The translations under genes and the position numbers were made by a program. Positions 1 through 7,388 of a stretch of DNA of 64,000 nucleotides are shown here, piece by piece. The DNA is from Pseudomonas sp. LB-090624 (lineage in GTDB: Bacteria; Pseudomonadota; Gammaproteobacteria; Pseudomonadales; Pseudomonadaceae). The DNA lies in NCBI RefSeq assembly GCF_003205205.1, contig NZ_QJRL01000019.1:1-64000 (forward strand), given 5' to 3'. A model generated the notes under the pieces. It ran no database searches. It saw only the letters and a list, made by a program, of their open reading frames with translations, and was not told the DNA's origin. Within the stretch, counting starts at the first letter, position 1; each line of letters opens with the position of its first letter.

Positions 1-73
1 CACAAAAGGTCCATAATCCCCCCTTAATCCGCCCAAGGTGCAATACCAGCCACACCACTCCGGGAGCCCCACC
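1..73 (+). promoter_or_regulatory. Leader of the two-component operon (partial)
   Basis: This is the truncated upstream region of the response regulator gene. It contains one CTTAAT hexamer (about 22-27), which resembles a half-site of the CTTAAT-type boxes bound by PmrA/QseB-like regulators, and a good ribosome binding site GGGAG at 62-66. A full promoter cannot be judged because the window starts here. Confidence 0.3.
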
Positions 74-757
74 ATGCACGTTCTGCTCTGCGAGGACGAC
101 GACCTGATCGCCGCCGGCATCTGCGCCGGCCTCACCGCTCAGGGCCTGACCGTGGACCGGGTGGGCAATGCTGCCGCGGCGCGGGCGATGCTGCAGGCCG
201 CGCAGTTCGACGTGATGATCCTCGACCTCGGCCTGCCCGACGAAGACGGCCTCAAGCTGCTGCGCCGCCTGCGCGAGAAAGGCGAGACACTGCCGGTACT
301 GGTGCTCACTGCCCGGGATGCCGTCACCGATCGTGTCGATGGCCTGCAGGCCGGTGCCGACGATTACCTGCTCAAACCCTTCGACCTGCGCGAGCTTGCC
401 GCGCGCCTGCATAGCTTGCTGCGACGGGTGGCCGGGCGCGCGGTGAACGTGATCGAGCACGGCCCGCTGCGGTATGACCCGAGCAGCTGCGAGGCTACCC
501 TGGCGGGGCAGCATGTCGACCTGTCCCGCCGTGAGCAGGCCCTGCTCCAGGCGCTGCTGCAGAACCCTGGGCGGGTGCTGTCCAGCGAGCAACTGAAAGA
601 CTGCGTCTACGGTTTTAGCGACGAAGTCGAGAGCAATGCCCTGAATGTGCATATCCATCACCTGCGGCGCAAGCTCGGCAACGGTATCGTCGAGACCGTG
701 CGCGGCCTCGGCTATCGCCTGGGCCCGGCGCAAGCGCCGGAGGCGGCCGCATCATGA
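74..757 (+). CDS. OmpR-family response regulator (QseB/PmrA-like)
   Basis: A 227-residue DNA-binding response regulator. The N-terminal receiver shows the acidic cluster CEDDD, the phosphoacceptor Asp in LDLGLPDEDG, the switch Thr in VLTARD and the conserved Lys in LLKPFD. The C-terminal half is a winged helix ending in the OmpR-type signature VRGLGYRLG; the segment NALNVHIHHLRRKLG is typical of the QseB/PmrA/TctD branch. I chose ATG 74 because GGGAG lies 7 nt upstream; an upstream GTG at 38 has no ribosome binding site. The stop overlaps the kinase ATG by 4 nt (ATGA), so the two genes are translationally coupled. The stimulus and regulon are unknown; iron or metal sensing is only suggested by the neighbouring siderophore genes. 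Confidence 0.93.
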   Translation: MHVLLCEDDDLIAAGICAGLTAQGLTVDRVGNAAAARAMLQAAQFDVMILDLGLPDEDGLKLLRRLREKGETLPVLVLTARDAVTDRVDGLQAGADDYLLKPFDLRELAARLHSLLRRVAGRAVNVIEHGPLRYDPSSCEATLAGQHVDLSRREQALLQALLQNPGRVLSSEQLKDCVYGFSDEVESNALNVHIHHLRRKLGNGIVETVRGLGYRLGPAQAPEAAAS

Positions 758-2076
758 GCCTGCGGGTACGCCTGAGCCTTATCCTGGGCAGTGCCTTCGT
801 GATCATCTGGGTGCTGGCTGCTGCGTGGATGCTGCGTGACCTGCGCCAGCAGATGATGTTTTCCCTCGACCAGCGCCTGGTGGCTTCGGCGCGGATGGTT
901 GCCGGGCTGATCGACCAGCTGCCGCAACCGCTGACCGCCAAGGGCGGCGAAGCGCACTTTTCTGCCGACCAGTTCAGCGTGCCGGACGGCATGGCCTGCC
1001 AGGTCAGCTCGCTGCGTGGCGAGATCCTCGCCAGCAACCACAAGCATGATGGCGCCATGGATGACGAGCGCAGTGGCTTCCGTGACCAGACCATCGACGA
1101 TGCGTTGTGGCGCACCTTCACCTACAACCATGGCGATGTGCGCATCACCACGGCCGACCGGCACATGGAACGCGAGGCGCTGAACCAGTCGATTCTGCTG
1201 GCGGCTTCGGCGCCGGTATTGATGGCCCTGCTCGGCAGCCTGGGGCTGTTGTGGATTGGCCTTGGCAAGGGCCTGGAGCCGCTCAACCGCATGCGCGATG
1301 CCTTGCGCCGCAGGCGTGCGGACAGTGTCGAGCCGCTGCAGGTGGCAGGCATGCCCAGCGAGTTGCAGCCGTTGCTGGAGACCCAGAACCAGCTGTTTCT
1401 GCGCATTGCCCAGACCATCGAGCGTGAGCGGCGCCTGACCGACGATGCTGCACATGAACTGCGCAGCCCGCTGACCGCGATCAAGACCCACCTGCAGGTG
1501 GCGCGCATGACCGACGGTGCAGTGCGCGAGCAGGCGCTGGAGCATGCCGAGCAGGGCACCGACCGCATGCACCGCACGCTTGAGCAGTTGCTGATGCTGG
1601 CGCGGGTAGAAGGCAGCTTGTCGTTCGAGGATGGCGTGCAGTGCAGTGCCGAGCAGGTGGCGCGGCAGGCGATGCAGGATGCCGGCGGCGGCGACAACCG
1701 GCGTATCGTGCTGCGTCTGCCTGAGGAGGCTACGCAAATCTACCTGGGCATGCCGGCACCGTTGGCGGTGGCAGCACTGCGCAACCTGCTGGACAACGCC
1801 TTGCGTCATGGCGGTGACGAGGCGGTTGAGTTGGACGTGCAGATGGCCGACGGGCAGGTGGGGTTCATGGTCCGCGATCACGGGCCTGGAATTGCCGACG
1901 CGGACCTGGAGCATTTGACCGAGCGCTTCTGGCGCAATGGGCAGAGTGGGGGTTGCGGGCTCGGGTTGGCGATTGTGCAGGCGATCGTGCAGCGGTGTGC
2001 CGGTAGCCTGAGGTTCGACAGCCGTAGTGACGGGTTGCGGGTGCTGTTGCAAGTCCCGGCGCGGACTAGGCCTTGA
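754..2076 (+). CDS. Sensor histidine kinase of the two-component pair
   Basis: A 440-residue inner-membrane histidine kinase, partner of the preceding response regulator. It has a first membrane helix at about residues 8-28, a periplasmic segment of about 120 residues, and a second helix at about 150-172. The cytoplasmic part has the H-box AHELRSPLTAIK (phosphorylated His near residue 235), the N-box LRNLLDNALRHG, the G1 box DHGPGIADAD and the G2 region GCGLGLAIVQAIV. Length and layout match the QseC/PmrB class. The periplasmic part has no obvious metal-binding motif, so the ligand cannot be named. Confidence 0.92.
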   Translation: MSLRVRLSLILGSAFVIIWVLAAAWMLRDLRQQMMFSLDQRLVASARMVAGLIDQLPQPLTAKGGEAHFSADQFSVPDGMACQVSSLRGEILASNHKHDGAMDDERSGFRDQTIDDALWRTFTYNHGDVRITTADRHMEREALNQSILLAASAPVLMALLGSLGLLWIGLGKGLEPLNRMRDALRRRRADSVEPLQVAGMPSELQPLLETQNQLFLRIAQTIERERRLTDDAAHELRSPLTAIKTHLQVARMTDGAVREQALEHAEQGTDRMHRTLEQLLMLARVEGSLSFEDGVQCSAEQVARQAMQDAGGGDNRRIVLRLPEEATQIYLGMPAPLAVAALRNLLDNALRHGGDEAVELDVQMADGQVGFMVRDHGPGIADADLEHLTERFWRNGQSGGCGLGLAIVQAIVQRCAGSLRFDSRSDGLRVLLQVPARTRP

Positions 2077-2087
2077 TGTTTATCGCC

Positions 2088-2125
2088 TGTCCGGGCGCTT
2101 TGCGGGTGAACCCGCTCCCACAGGT
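2088..2125 (+). repeat. REP element (P. putida type)
   Basis: A palindromic unit with GCGGGTGAACCCGC followed by TCCCACAGG, the usual core of P. putida-group repetitive extragenic palindromes. It lies right after the kinase stop and probably acts as a 3' transcript boundary. Confidence 0.75.
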
Positions 2126-2201
2126 ACCCCGCAGGCTTGAGGCTGATGCAGTACCTGGGGAAACAACTGGCTTGCTCAGTTTCTCGAATCTAGCGCAATC
2201 A

Positions 2202-2237
2202 CTGTGGGAGCGGGCTTGCCCCGCGAACACGGGCGCA
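2202..2237 (-). repeat. REP element, inverted copy
   Basis: A second REP in the opposite orientation, reading CTGTGGGAGCGGGCTTGCC followed by CCGCGAACACGGGC. With the copy at about 2088-2125 it makes a divergent REP pair of the BIME type. Confidence 0.7.
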
Positions 2238-2363
2238 GCCCGCGCCATGCACCGTGTTTGGGAAGTTTTCCTCGATCGCGCAGTGATCAATCCCCATAAA
2301 GACACACGCGGGTTCAGCCGCGAAAGGGCCGGCACAGATCCAAATAAATCCCGCAACAACCGC

Positions 2364-2387
2364 TAAATCCTCCCCGCACTCAAGCGT
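2364..2387 (+). promoter_or_regulatory. Iron-starvation (PvdS-type) promoter of pvdH
   Basis: GCTAAATCC supplies the -35 element TAAAT (2364-2368). It is followed by exactly 16 nt and CGT (2385-2387). This matches the TAAAT-N16/17-CGT box recognised by PvdS-type ECF sigma factors. The start codon lies 46 nt downstream of CGT. Confidence 0.75.
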
Positions 2388-2433
2388 TTTCAAAGCGATA
2401 ACTGCCCATTCGCTTGCTTGCGAGGATTCACCC

Positions 2434-3825
2434 ATGTCCACCGCTTCCAGCCTTGCCCAGGTCGCACCGGCCAGCGCGCCGCAGCCCCTGTACGAATTCA
2501 CCGATTCACCCTTGCTGCAGCGCCAGCAGCAACAAGAGTCCAACGCCCGCAGCTACCCGCGGCGCATTCCACTGGCGCTCAAGCGCGCCCGTGGTATCCA
2601 TGTCGAAGATGTCGAAGGCCGCCAGTTCATCGATTGCCTGGCCGGCGCTGGCACTTTGGCCCTGGGGCATAATCACCCGGCAGTGATCGAGGCAATCCAG
2701 CGCGTGCTGGCTGACGAACTGCCGCTGCATACACTCGACCTGACCACCCCGGTCAAGGACCGCTTCGTCCAGGACCTGTTCGGCATCCTGCCCGAGGCCC
2801 TGCGTCGGCAGGCCAAGGTGCAGTTCTGCGGCCCGACCGGTACTGACGCCGTGGAAGCGGCCCTCAAGCTGGTACGTGGCGCAACAGGGCGCAGCACCGT
2901 ACTGGCCTTCCAGGGGGCTTACCACGGCATGAGCCAAGGCGCGTTGAGCCTGATGGGCAGCCATGGCCCCAAGCAGCCGCTGGGTGCGCTGCTGAGCAAT
3001 GGCGTGCAATTCATGCCGTACCCGTACGATTACCGATGCCCGTTCGGCCTGGGTGGTGAGGCCGGTGTGAAGGCCAACCTGCATTACCTGGAAAACCTGC
3101 TGCTCGACCCTGAAAGCGGTGTACCGCTGCCTGCCGCCGTGATCCTTGAAGTGGTACAGGGTGAGGGCGGGGTAATTCCGGCTGACATCGAATGGCTCAA
3201 GGGCGTGCGGCGCATTACCGAGCAGGCGGGCGTGGCGCTGATTGTCGACGAGATCCAGAGCGGCTTCGGCCGTACCGGACGGATGTTCGCCTTCGAGCAC
3301 GCCGGCATCGTGCCCGACGTGGTGACATTGTCCAAAGCAATCGGCGGCAGCCTGCCGCTGGCGGTAGTGGTGTATCGCGACTGGCTGGACACCTGGAAGC
3401 CGGGCGCTCATGCCGGTACCTTCCGTGGCAACCAGATGGCCATGGCGGCGGGGTCGGCGGTGATCAACTACCTGGTCGAGCACCGCCTGCCGGAGCATGC
3501 CGAGGCCATGGGGCTGCGCTTGCGCCAGCACCTGTTGCAGTTGCAACGGGATTATCCGCAGTTGGGTGATGTTCGCGGGCGTGGCTTGATGCTTGGGGTG
3601 GAACTGGTGGATCCACAAGGCAAACGGGATGCCTTGGGTTACCCGCAGGCCAACCATGAGCTGGCGGCCAAGGTGCAGCGCGAGTGCCTCAAGCGCGGGT
3701 TGATCCTGGAGCTGGGCGGGCGGCATGGCGCGGTGGTGCGCTTCCTGCCGCCCTTGATCATCAGCGGCGAGCAGGTCGATGAGGTGGCGCAGCGCTTTGC
3801 CGAGGCGTTGATCGCGGCAGTCTGA
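2434..3825 (+). CDS. pvdH: Diaminobutyrate-2-oxoglutarate aminotransferase
   Basis: A 463-residue class III PLP aminotransferase. Recognisable parts are the start of the catalytic fold (FIDCLAGAGTLALGHNHP), the PLP phosphate region FCGPTGTDAVEAALKLVRGAT, the aromatic stacking segment GAYHGMS, the Asp of VDEIQSGFGRTG, and the Schiff-base Lys in TLSKAIGGSLPL. The pattern fits the DABA aminotransferase family, which makes L-2,4-diaminobutyrate from aspartate semialdehyde with glutamate as amino donor. Dab is the chromophore residue of pyoverdine. The start is supported by GAGG upstream of ATG and by the iron-starvation box 46 nt before it. It converges with the minus-strand pvd operon. Confidence 0.9.
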   Translation: MSTASSLAQVAPASAPQPLYEFTDSPLLQRQQQQESNARSYPRRIPLALKRARGIHVEDVEGRQFIDCLAGAGTLALGHNHPAVIEAIQRVLADELPLHTLDLTTPVKDRFVQDLFGILPEALRRQAKVQFCGPTGTDAVEAALKLVRGATGRSTVLAFQGAYHGMSQGALSLMGSHGPKQPLGALLSNGVQFMPYPYDYRCPFGLGGEAGVKANLHYLENLLLDPESGVPLPAAVILEVVQGEGGVIPADIEWLKGVRRITEQAGVALIVDEIQSGFGRTGRMFAFEHAGIVPDVVTLSKAIGGSLPLAVVVYRDWLDTWKPGAHAGTFRGNQMAMAAGSAVINYLVEHRLPEHAEAMGLRLRQHLLQLQRDYPQLGDVRGRGLMLGVELVDPQGKRDALGYPQANHELAAKVQRECLKRGLILELGGRHGAVVRFLPPLIISGEQVDEVAQRFAEALIAAV

Positions 3826-3831
3826 CCAATT

Positions 3832-3856
3832 GCCGGGGCTGCTTTGCGGCCCCGGC
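3832..3856. terminator. Hairpin between convergent pvdH and the SIP gene
   Basis: Perfect 8-bp inverted repeat GCCGGGGC (3832-3839) and GCCCCGGC (3849-3856) with a 9-nt loop, in the 40-nt gap between two convergent stops. There is no clear T-tract on either side, so termination is inferred from position. Confidence 0.55.
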
Positions 3857-3865
3857 TGTGCCAAC

Positions 3866-4822
3866 TCAACCCAGGGACCGCCCGGCCCGCCAATAGCCCA
3901 TCAGGGTAAGGCACTCGCGCTGCAACCCTCGCTCCTTGATCAGGTGCCGACGTATGGCCATCACGGTCGCCGACTCTCCCGCCACCCAGGCGTAAAATGC
4001 GCTGCCGGTGCTGCTGGCCTGTTCCCACAGTATGCGTTTCTCGATATCCACTTCCTTCAGGCGCATGCCTGGTGCGGCATGGCCTTGTGGCAGGCTGGCC
4101 AGTTCACTCACGGCATGCAGCAGACCCTGGCCGTGCGCGCAGCGCAGCACGTCCCTGGGCAACCAGTGCACGCGGGTGGCCGGGCTGTGTTGCAGGGCGA
4201 TGCAGTCGGCATCCAGGGGGACTTCGATGAAGGCCTCTACGTTGAGCTCCGCCGCGTCGTGTGCCAGGGATTCGAGAATGCCGGCGATAGCCGGCAGTGC
4301 CGTTTCATCGCCGGCCAACAACACGCTGCGCACCCCTGCGGGTGGCTTCCACTCATAGCCGCCCAGCTGGCCTTCATGGGCCAGGTGCGGGGCCAGCATC
4401 TGCAAGCGGTCGCCCACCTGGGCGTGAGTCGCCCAGGTCGAAGCCGGACCGTTGACGCCGTGCATTACGAAATCCACGTCCACCTCATGTGCTTCGCGGC
4501 GCAGGGCGCGAATGGTGTAGGTACGCATCACCGGGCGCCGGGCCACTGGCAGCGCTTCCAGCGCAGTTTTCCAGTGCTGGCTGTCGGGCAACCTGGGCAG
4601 TGAGCCATCCGGGCCGGGGAAGAACAGTTTCACCCGTTGGTCGGGCGCACGCGTGGTCATTTGGGCCACCTCGGGGGCTTTGAACACCATGCGCACGAAG
4701 GATGGGCTCAGTTCGATTCGCTGGTGCAGCACCAGGTCGAACAGGCGATAGGCACTGGCGGCCGGGCGGCTGCCCAGCAAGCGGCGCAGGCCTTGTTGCA
4801 GCGTTTGGGTCAGGCTGGACAT
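3866..4822 (-). CDS. Siderophore-interacting protein (ferric-siderophore reductase, ViuB type)
   Basis: A 318-residue cytoplasmic flavoprotein of the SIP/ViuB family. The N-terminal FAD-binding barrel has MRTYTIRALR (the RxYT-type flavin motif) followed by FVMHGVNGPASTWA. The C-terminal NAD(P)H-binding half has LLAGDETALPAIAGIL and ends with WVAGESATVMAIRRHL. Family members reduce ferric siderophore with NAD(P)H to release iron. It is the last gene of the pvdM-pvdN-JmjC-SIP operon, 74 nt after the JmjC gene, with AAAAGG before the ATG. Whether it acts on ferripyoverdine is unproven, because pyoverdine iron is usually released in the periplasm; it could serve an imported xenosiderophore. Confidence 0.87.
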   Translation of the reverse strand: MSSLTQTLQQGLRRLLGSRPAASAYRLFDLVLHQRIELSPSFVRMVFKAPEVAQMTTRAPDQRVKLFFPGPDGSLPRLPDSQHWKTALEALPVARRPVMRTYTIRALRREAHEVDVDFVMHGVNGPASTWATHAQVGDRLQMLAPHLAHEGQLGGYEWKPPAGVRSVLLAGDETALPAIAGILESLAHDAAELNVEAFIEVPLDADCIALQHSPATRVHWLPRDVLRCAHGQGLLHAVSELASLPQGHAAPGMRLKEVDIEKRILWEQASSTGSAFYAWVAGESATVMAIRRHLIKERGLQRECLTLMGYWRAGRSLG

Positions 4823-4896
4823 GCGGGGCCTTTTGCAGGGGTGTTTCTTTGTGGACGAGCTGTTGGCCCCGCGAATTAGGTTGCCGTGATCGCCGG

Positions 4897-6018
4897 TTAC
4901 CAGCCGCGGCCGGAATCTACCCAGAAGTTCACCGACAGCGACGTGGACACCGACTCTACCTGGTGGAACCAGCCCTCGGGCAGGAACAGCAAGTCGCCGG
5001 CCTGCAATACCACGCGCAAGAAGGGCACTTCACGGGCTTCGGGGAAGCGCTCGTAGTCGGGGGCATCGGGGTTGAAGTCGCAGCCGTCCAGGCCGCCCTT
5101 CGGGCTGGTTGACCAGGTGCCCAGTGCGGCGCGATGGTGCGGTGCTGCCAGGATGAACGATTTTTGCCCCCAGACCTGGGCGAACAGGTTGTCGGTATCA
5201 TCCCGGTGCAGGGGTGTAAGGGTGCCTTTGGGGCCGATCCAGATGCGCGGTGGAATGAAGCGCTGGCGATCGAAGTAGTCCGGGTAGCGGATCAGGGCCT
5301 GCAGCTTCTCCGGCACGATATTGTTGCCCATGTAGGCGGGCGGCTCGCCGGGCTTGGCCGGCTTGTCGAGCGAAGCGATGAAGTCGGCCATGGAGGTGGC
5401 GCGGAAGTCGCGGTCGGTAGAGAAAGTCTTCTTCACGTAGTCACCATGCCGGGTGATGCCCTGCAGCTCGGCAAAGTGGGCCAGCGAGGCGTCACGGCCC
5501 ATGGTGAACAGCGGCCAGTCGCCAAGGGCATCGCTCAGCACCACTGGCACGCCCGTTGAAAGGTGTTCATGGTGAAACCGCGACGGCGGCATTTCGGCCC
5601 GTGACAGGCGTTGTACCTCATGCAGCACGGGTTGGGCTGCCGAGACCTCCTCGCTGTAGCGTCCTGGCGTGGGGTAGCGCTGGTTCATCGCGGCCTTGCT
5701 GGCGGTCGTGCCCTGCCGCGCGCTGCTGATAACCTGCGGCAGCAGGGTCGCCAGGCCCATGTTGCCGGTTATTTTCAGGCGTCCGCTGGCGAACAGCTCC
5801 TCTACGTCGACAGCGCCCGCCATGATGCCGAGGAAGTCATCCTGGGCCACTTCGATCGTGACGTCCGGAGCCTCATGCCGGCCACCCCCCGTGCATGGGT
5901 TGTCGCATACCTCCGACCAGTAGGCGAGCCCCTGGCCGAAGTCGAACTGGAACACGCCTTCGATACCGACGGCATGGGCATTGACGAACAGTTTTTCGAG
6001 TATGCGCTGAAAGTCCAC
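4897..6018 (-). CDS. SCP2-like / JmjC (cupin_8) fusion, putative 2-oxoglutarate/Fe(II) hydroxylase
   Basis: A 373-residue two-domain protein. Residues about 1-105 resemble an SCP2 sterol-carrier fold (VTIEVAQDDFLGIMAG, then LFASGRLKITGNMGLA). Residues about 120-373 are a JmjC/cupin_8 domain with the metal motif TPLHRDD (H-x-D) and a distal His in LPEGWFHQVES, plus conserved aromatics in WIGPKGT and VNFWVD. Such enzymes use Fe(II) and 2-oxoglutarate to hydroxylate amino-acid side chains. The GTG start is preceded by GAGG at 6 nt. It lies 64 nt after pvdN, in the same operon and where pvdO often sits, so a role in pyoverdine tailoring (for example beta-hydroxylation of a residue) is inferred; the substrate is unknown. 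I did not recognise it as a named pvd gene. Confidence 0.8.
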   Translation of the reverse strand: MDFQRILEKLFVNAHAVGIEGVFQFDFGQGLAYWSEVCDNPCTGGGRHEAPDVTIEVAQDDFLGIMAGAVDVEELFASGRLKITGNMGLATLLPQVISSARQGTTASKAAMNQRYPTPGRYSEEVSAAQPVLHEVQRLSRAEMPPSRFHHEHLSTGVPVVLSDALGDWPLFTMGRDASLAHFAELQGITRHGDYVKKTFSTDRDFRATSMADFIASLDKPAKPGEPPAYMGNNIVPEKLQALIRYPDYFDRQRFIPPRIWIGPKGTLTPLHRDDTDNLFAQVWGQKSFILAAPHHRAALGTWSTSPKGGLDGCDFNPDAPDYERFPEAREVPFLRVVLQAGDLLFLPEGWFHQVESVSTSLSVNFWVDSGRGW

Positions 6019-6082
6019 GGTAAGCCTCGTCGGTTGTCGTTGTGCAGGTTTGGCATGGGATCGCGATGCCTGGCGCGGCCTG

Positions 6083-7372
6083 TCAAGCGCGCAAGCGCTG
6101 GCGCAGCACGTCGACCAGTCGGTCGATTTCCGCTTCGGTATTCAACAGGCCCGGCGCAGTGCGCACCACTGGCCCGGCATCGCGCGAAACGGCGTCGACG
6201 ACGATGCGTTGGCTCGTCAGGTACCTGGCCAGTTCGTCGGCGTCCTGGCCTTTGCCGCGGAAGAAGGTGAAACCCGCTGAATGAGTGCTGCTGCGCGGGG
6301 TCACGAGTTCGATGGCGGGCAGGCTTTCCAGCTGTTGTTTCAGGTATTCGTTGAGGGCGTGGATACGCGCCTGCACGGCTGCCTTGCCGGTTTGCAGGTG
6401 CAATTCGAATGCCTTGCCCAAGGCCCATCGGTGCTCGAAGGCGTGGTAGCCGCCCGGGCTCATGGTGGTGGCGAAATCTTCGTTTTCGGAGAAGGTGGCG
6501 ATGCTCGGGTGCAGCTGCCCCAGCGCCGAGGATGCAGCGCAGATGATGCCGGTACCGCGCGGGCCGAACATCCACTTGTGGGTGCCGGAGATGAAATAGT
6601 CGCAGTTCAGGTCAGCGAAGCGCATGTCTTCGACACCGAACCCGTGCACCCCGTCGATGACATACAGGATATGGTCGCGCTCATCCCGGTTCTGATTGAT
6701 TTCGCGTACCAGCGCGCCGATTTCGCCAACCGGCAGTTTGACCCCGCTGCCTGAATGTACCCAGGTCATACCCAGCACCCGCGTTTGCGGGGAGATGGCC
6801 GCACGCAAGGTGCCCAGCACCTGGTCGGTACTCACCTGCCAGGGCTGCTCGAACAGGCGCAGCCTGCGTACCGGGTTGCCATCGCGGGCGCTGCGGTAGT
6901 TCATGGTCTGTCGGGCGGCGGAGTGCTCGTGCACCGTGGTCAGGATTTCCTGGCCGGGCGCCAGCTTGATGCCGCCATAGATCAAACCCAGGCCCTCGGT
7001 AGTGCTGCCCGTCAGGGCAATCTGGCGTGGCGCCACCTCCAGGTAGCGTGCCGCCCATTGGCGTACCTCCGCCTCGTGTTTCCACTCCGACTGGGCATCC
7101 CAGTCGACCATTCGCGCCGGGTGACGGTCGAAACGTGCACGCAGGGCCTCGATGGCTTCGCGTACCGGCTTTGGATGAGAGGTGATCAGGAAATTGGCGA
7201 AGTGCGCATAGTTGGGGTCGAGTTCGAACAGGCGACGAAAATCGGCCCAACGCTGGTTGCCGGCGCTCGGGATCGCCGTGGCCGCCTCGGCAACCGGTAG
7301 CAGCTGGCCGGCAAGCGGCAGGCTGGCGGCAAGGATGCCAGCCTGTTTGAGAAAGGTGCGGCGGTCGTTCAT
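6083..7372 (-). CDS. pvdN: PvdN, Tat-exported PLP enzyme of pyoverdine side-chain maturation
   Basis: A 429-residue fold-type I PLP enzyme (aminotransferase class V/cysteine desulfurase fold). The N-terminus MNDRRTFLKQAG is a Tat signal (DRRTFLK) followed by a hydrophobic stretch and an Ala-rich cleavage region near residue 31. PLP contacts include the GSTTEGLGL loop, DGVHGFG and the Schiff-base Lys in SGTHKWMFGPRGTG. PvdN acts in the periplasm, converting the chromophore glutamate side chain to the succinamide form. It follows pvdM by 16 nt in the same operon and shares its iron-starvation promoter. Confidence 0.93.
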   Translation of the reverse strand: MNDRRTFLKQAGILAASLPLAGQLLPVAEAATAIPSAGNQRWADFRRLFELDPNYAHFANFLITSHPKPVREAIEALRARFDRHPARMVDWDAQSEWKHEAEVRQWAARYLEVAPRQIALTGSTTEGLGLIYGGIKLAPGQEILTTVHEHSAARQTMNYRSARDGNPVRRLRLFEQPWQVSTDQVLGTLRAAISPQTRVLGMTWVHSGSGVKLPVGEIGALVREINQNRDERDHILYVIDGVHGFGVEDMRFADLNCDYFISGTHKWMFGPRGTGIICAASSALGQLHPSIATFSENEDFATTMSPGGYHAFEHRWALGKAFELHLQTGKAAVQARIHALNEYLKQQLESLPAIELVTPRSSTHSAGFTFFRGKGQDADELARYLTSQRIVVDAVSRDAGPVVRTAPGLLNTEAEIDRLVDVLRQRLRA

Positions 7373-7388
7373 GAAGGTGCTCGATGGC

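Larger units (their letters stand above)
2077..2433. other. Intergenic region with REP palindromes and the pvdH promoter
   Basis: This 357-nt gap holds two REP elements in opposite orientation, a third partial REP-like segment (about 2310-2335, with GCCGCGAAAGGGCCGGC), and an iron-starvation promoter just before the aminotransferase gene. Small open frames across the REPs have no coding character. Confidence 0.7.

Noticed and set aside
2091..2340. Open frames over the REP cluster on both strands
   Set aside because: They coincide with palindromic repeats and have no ribosome binding sites or coding signal.
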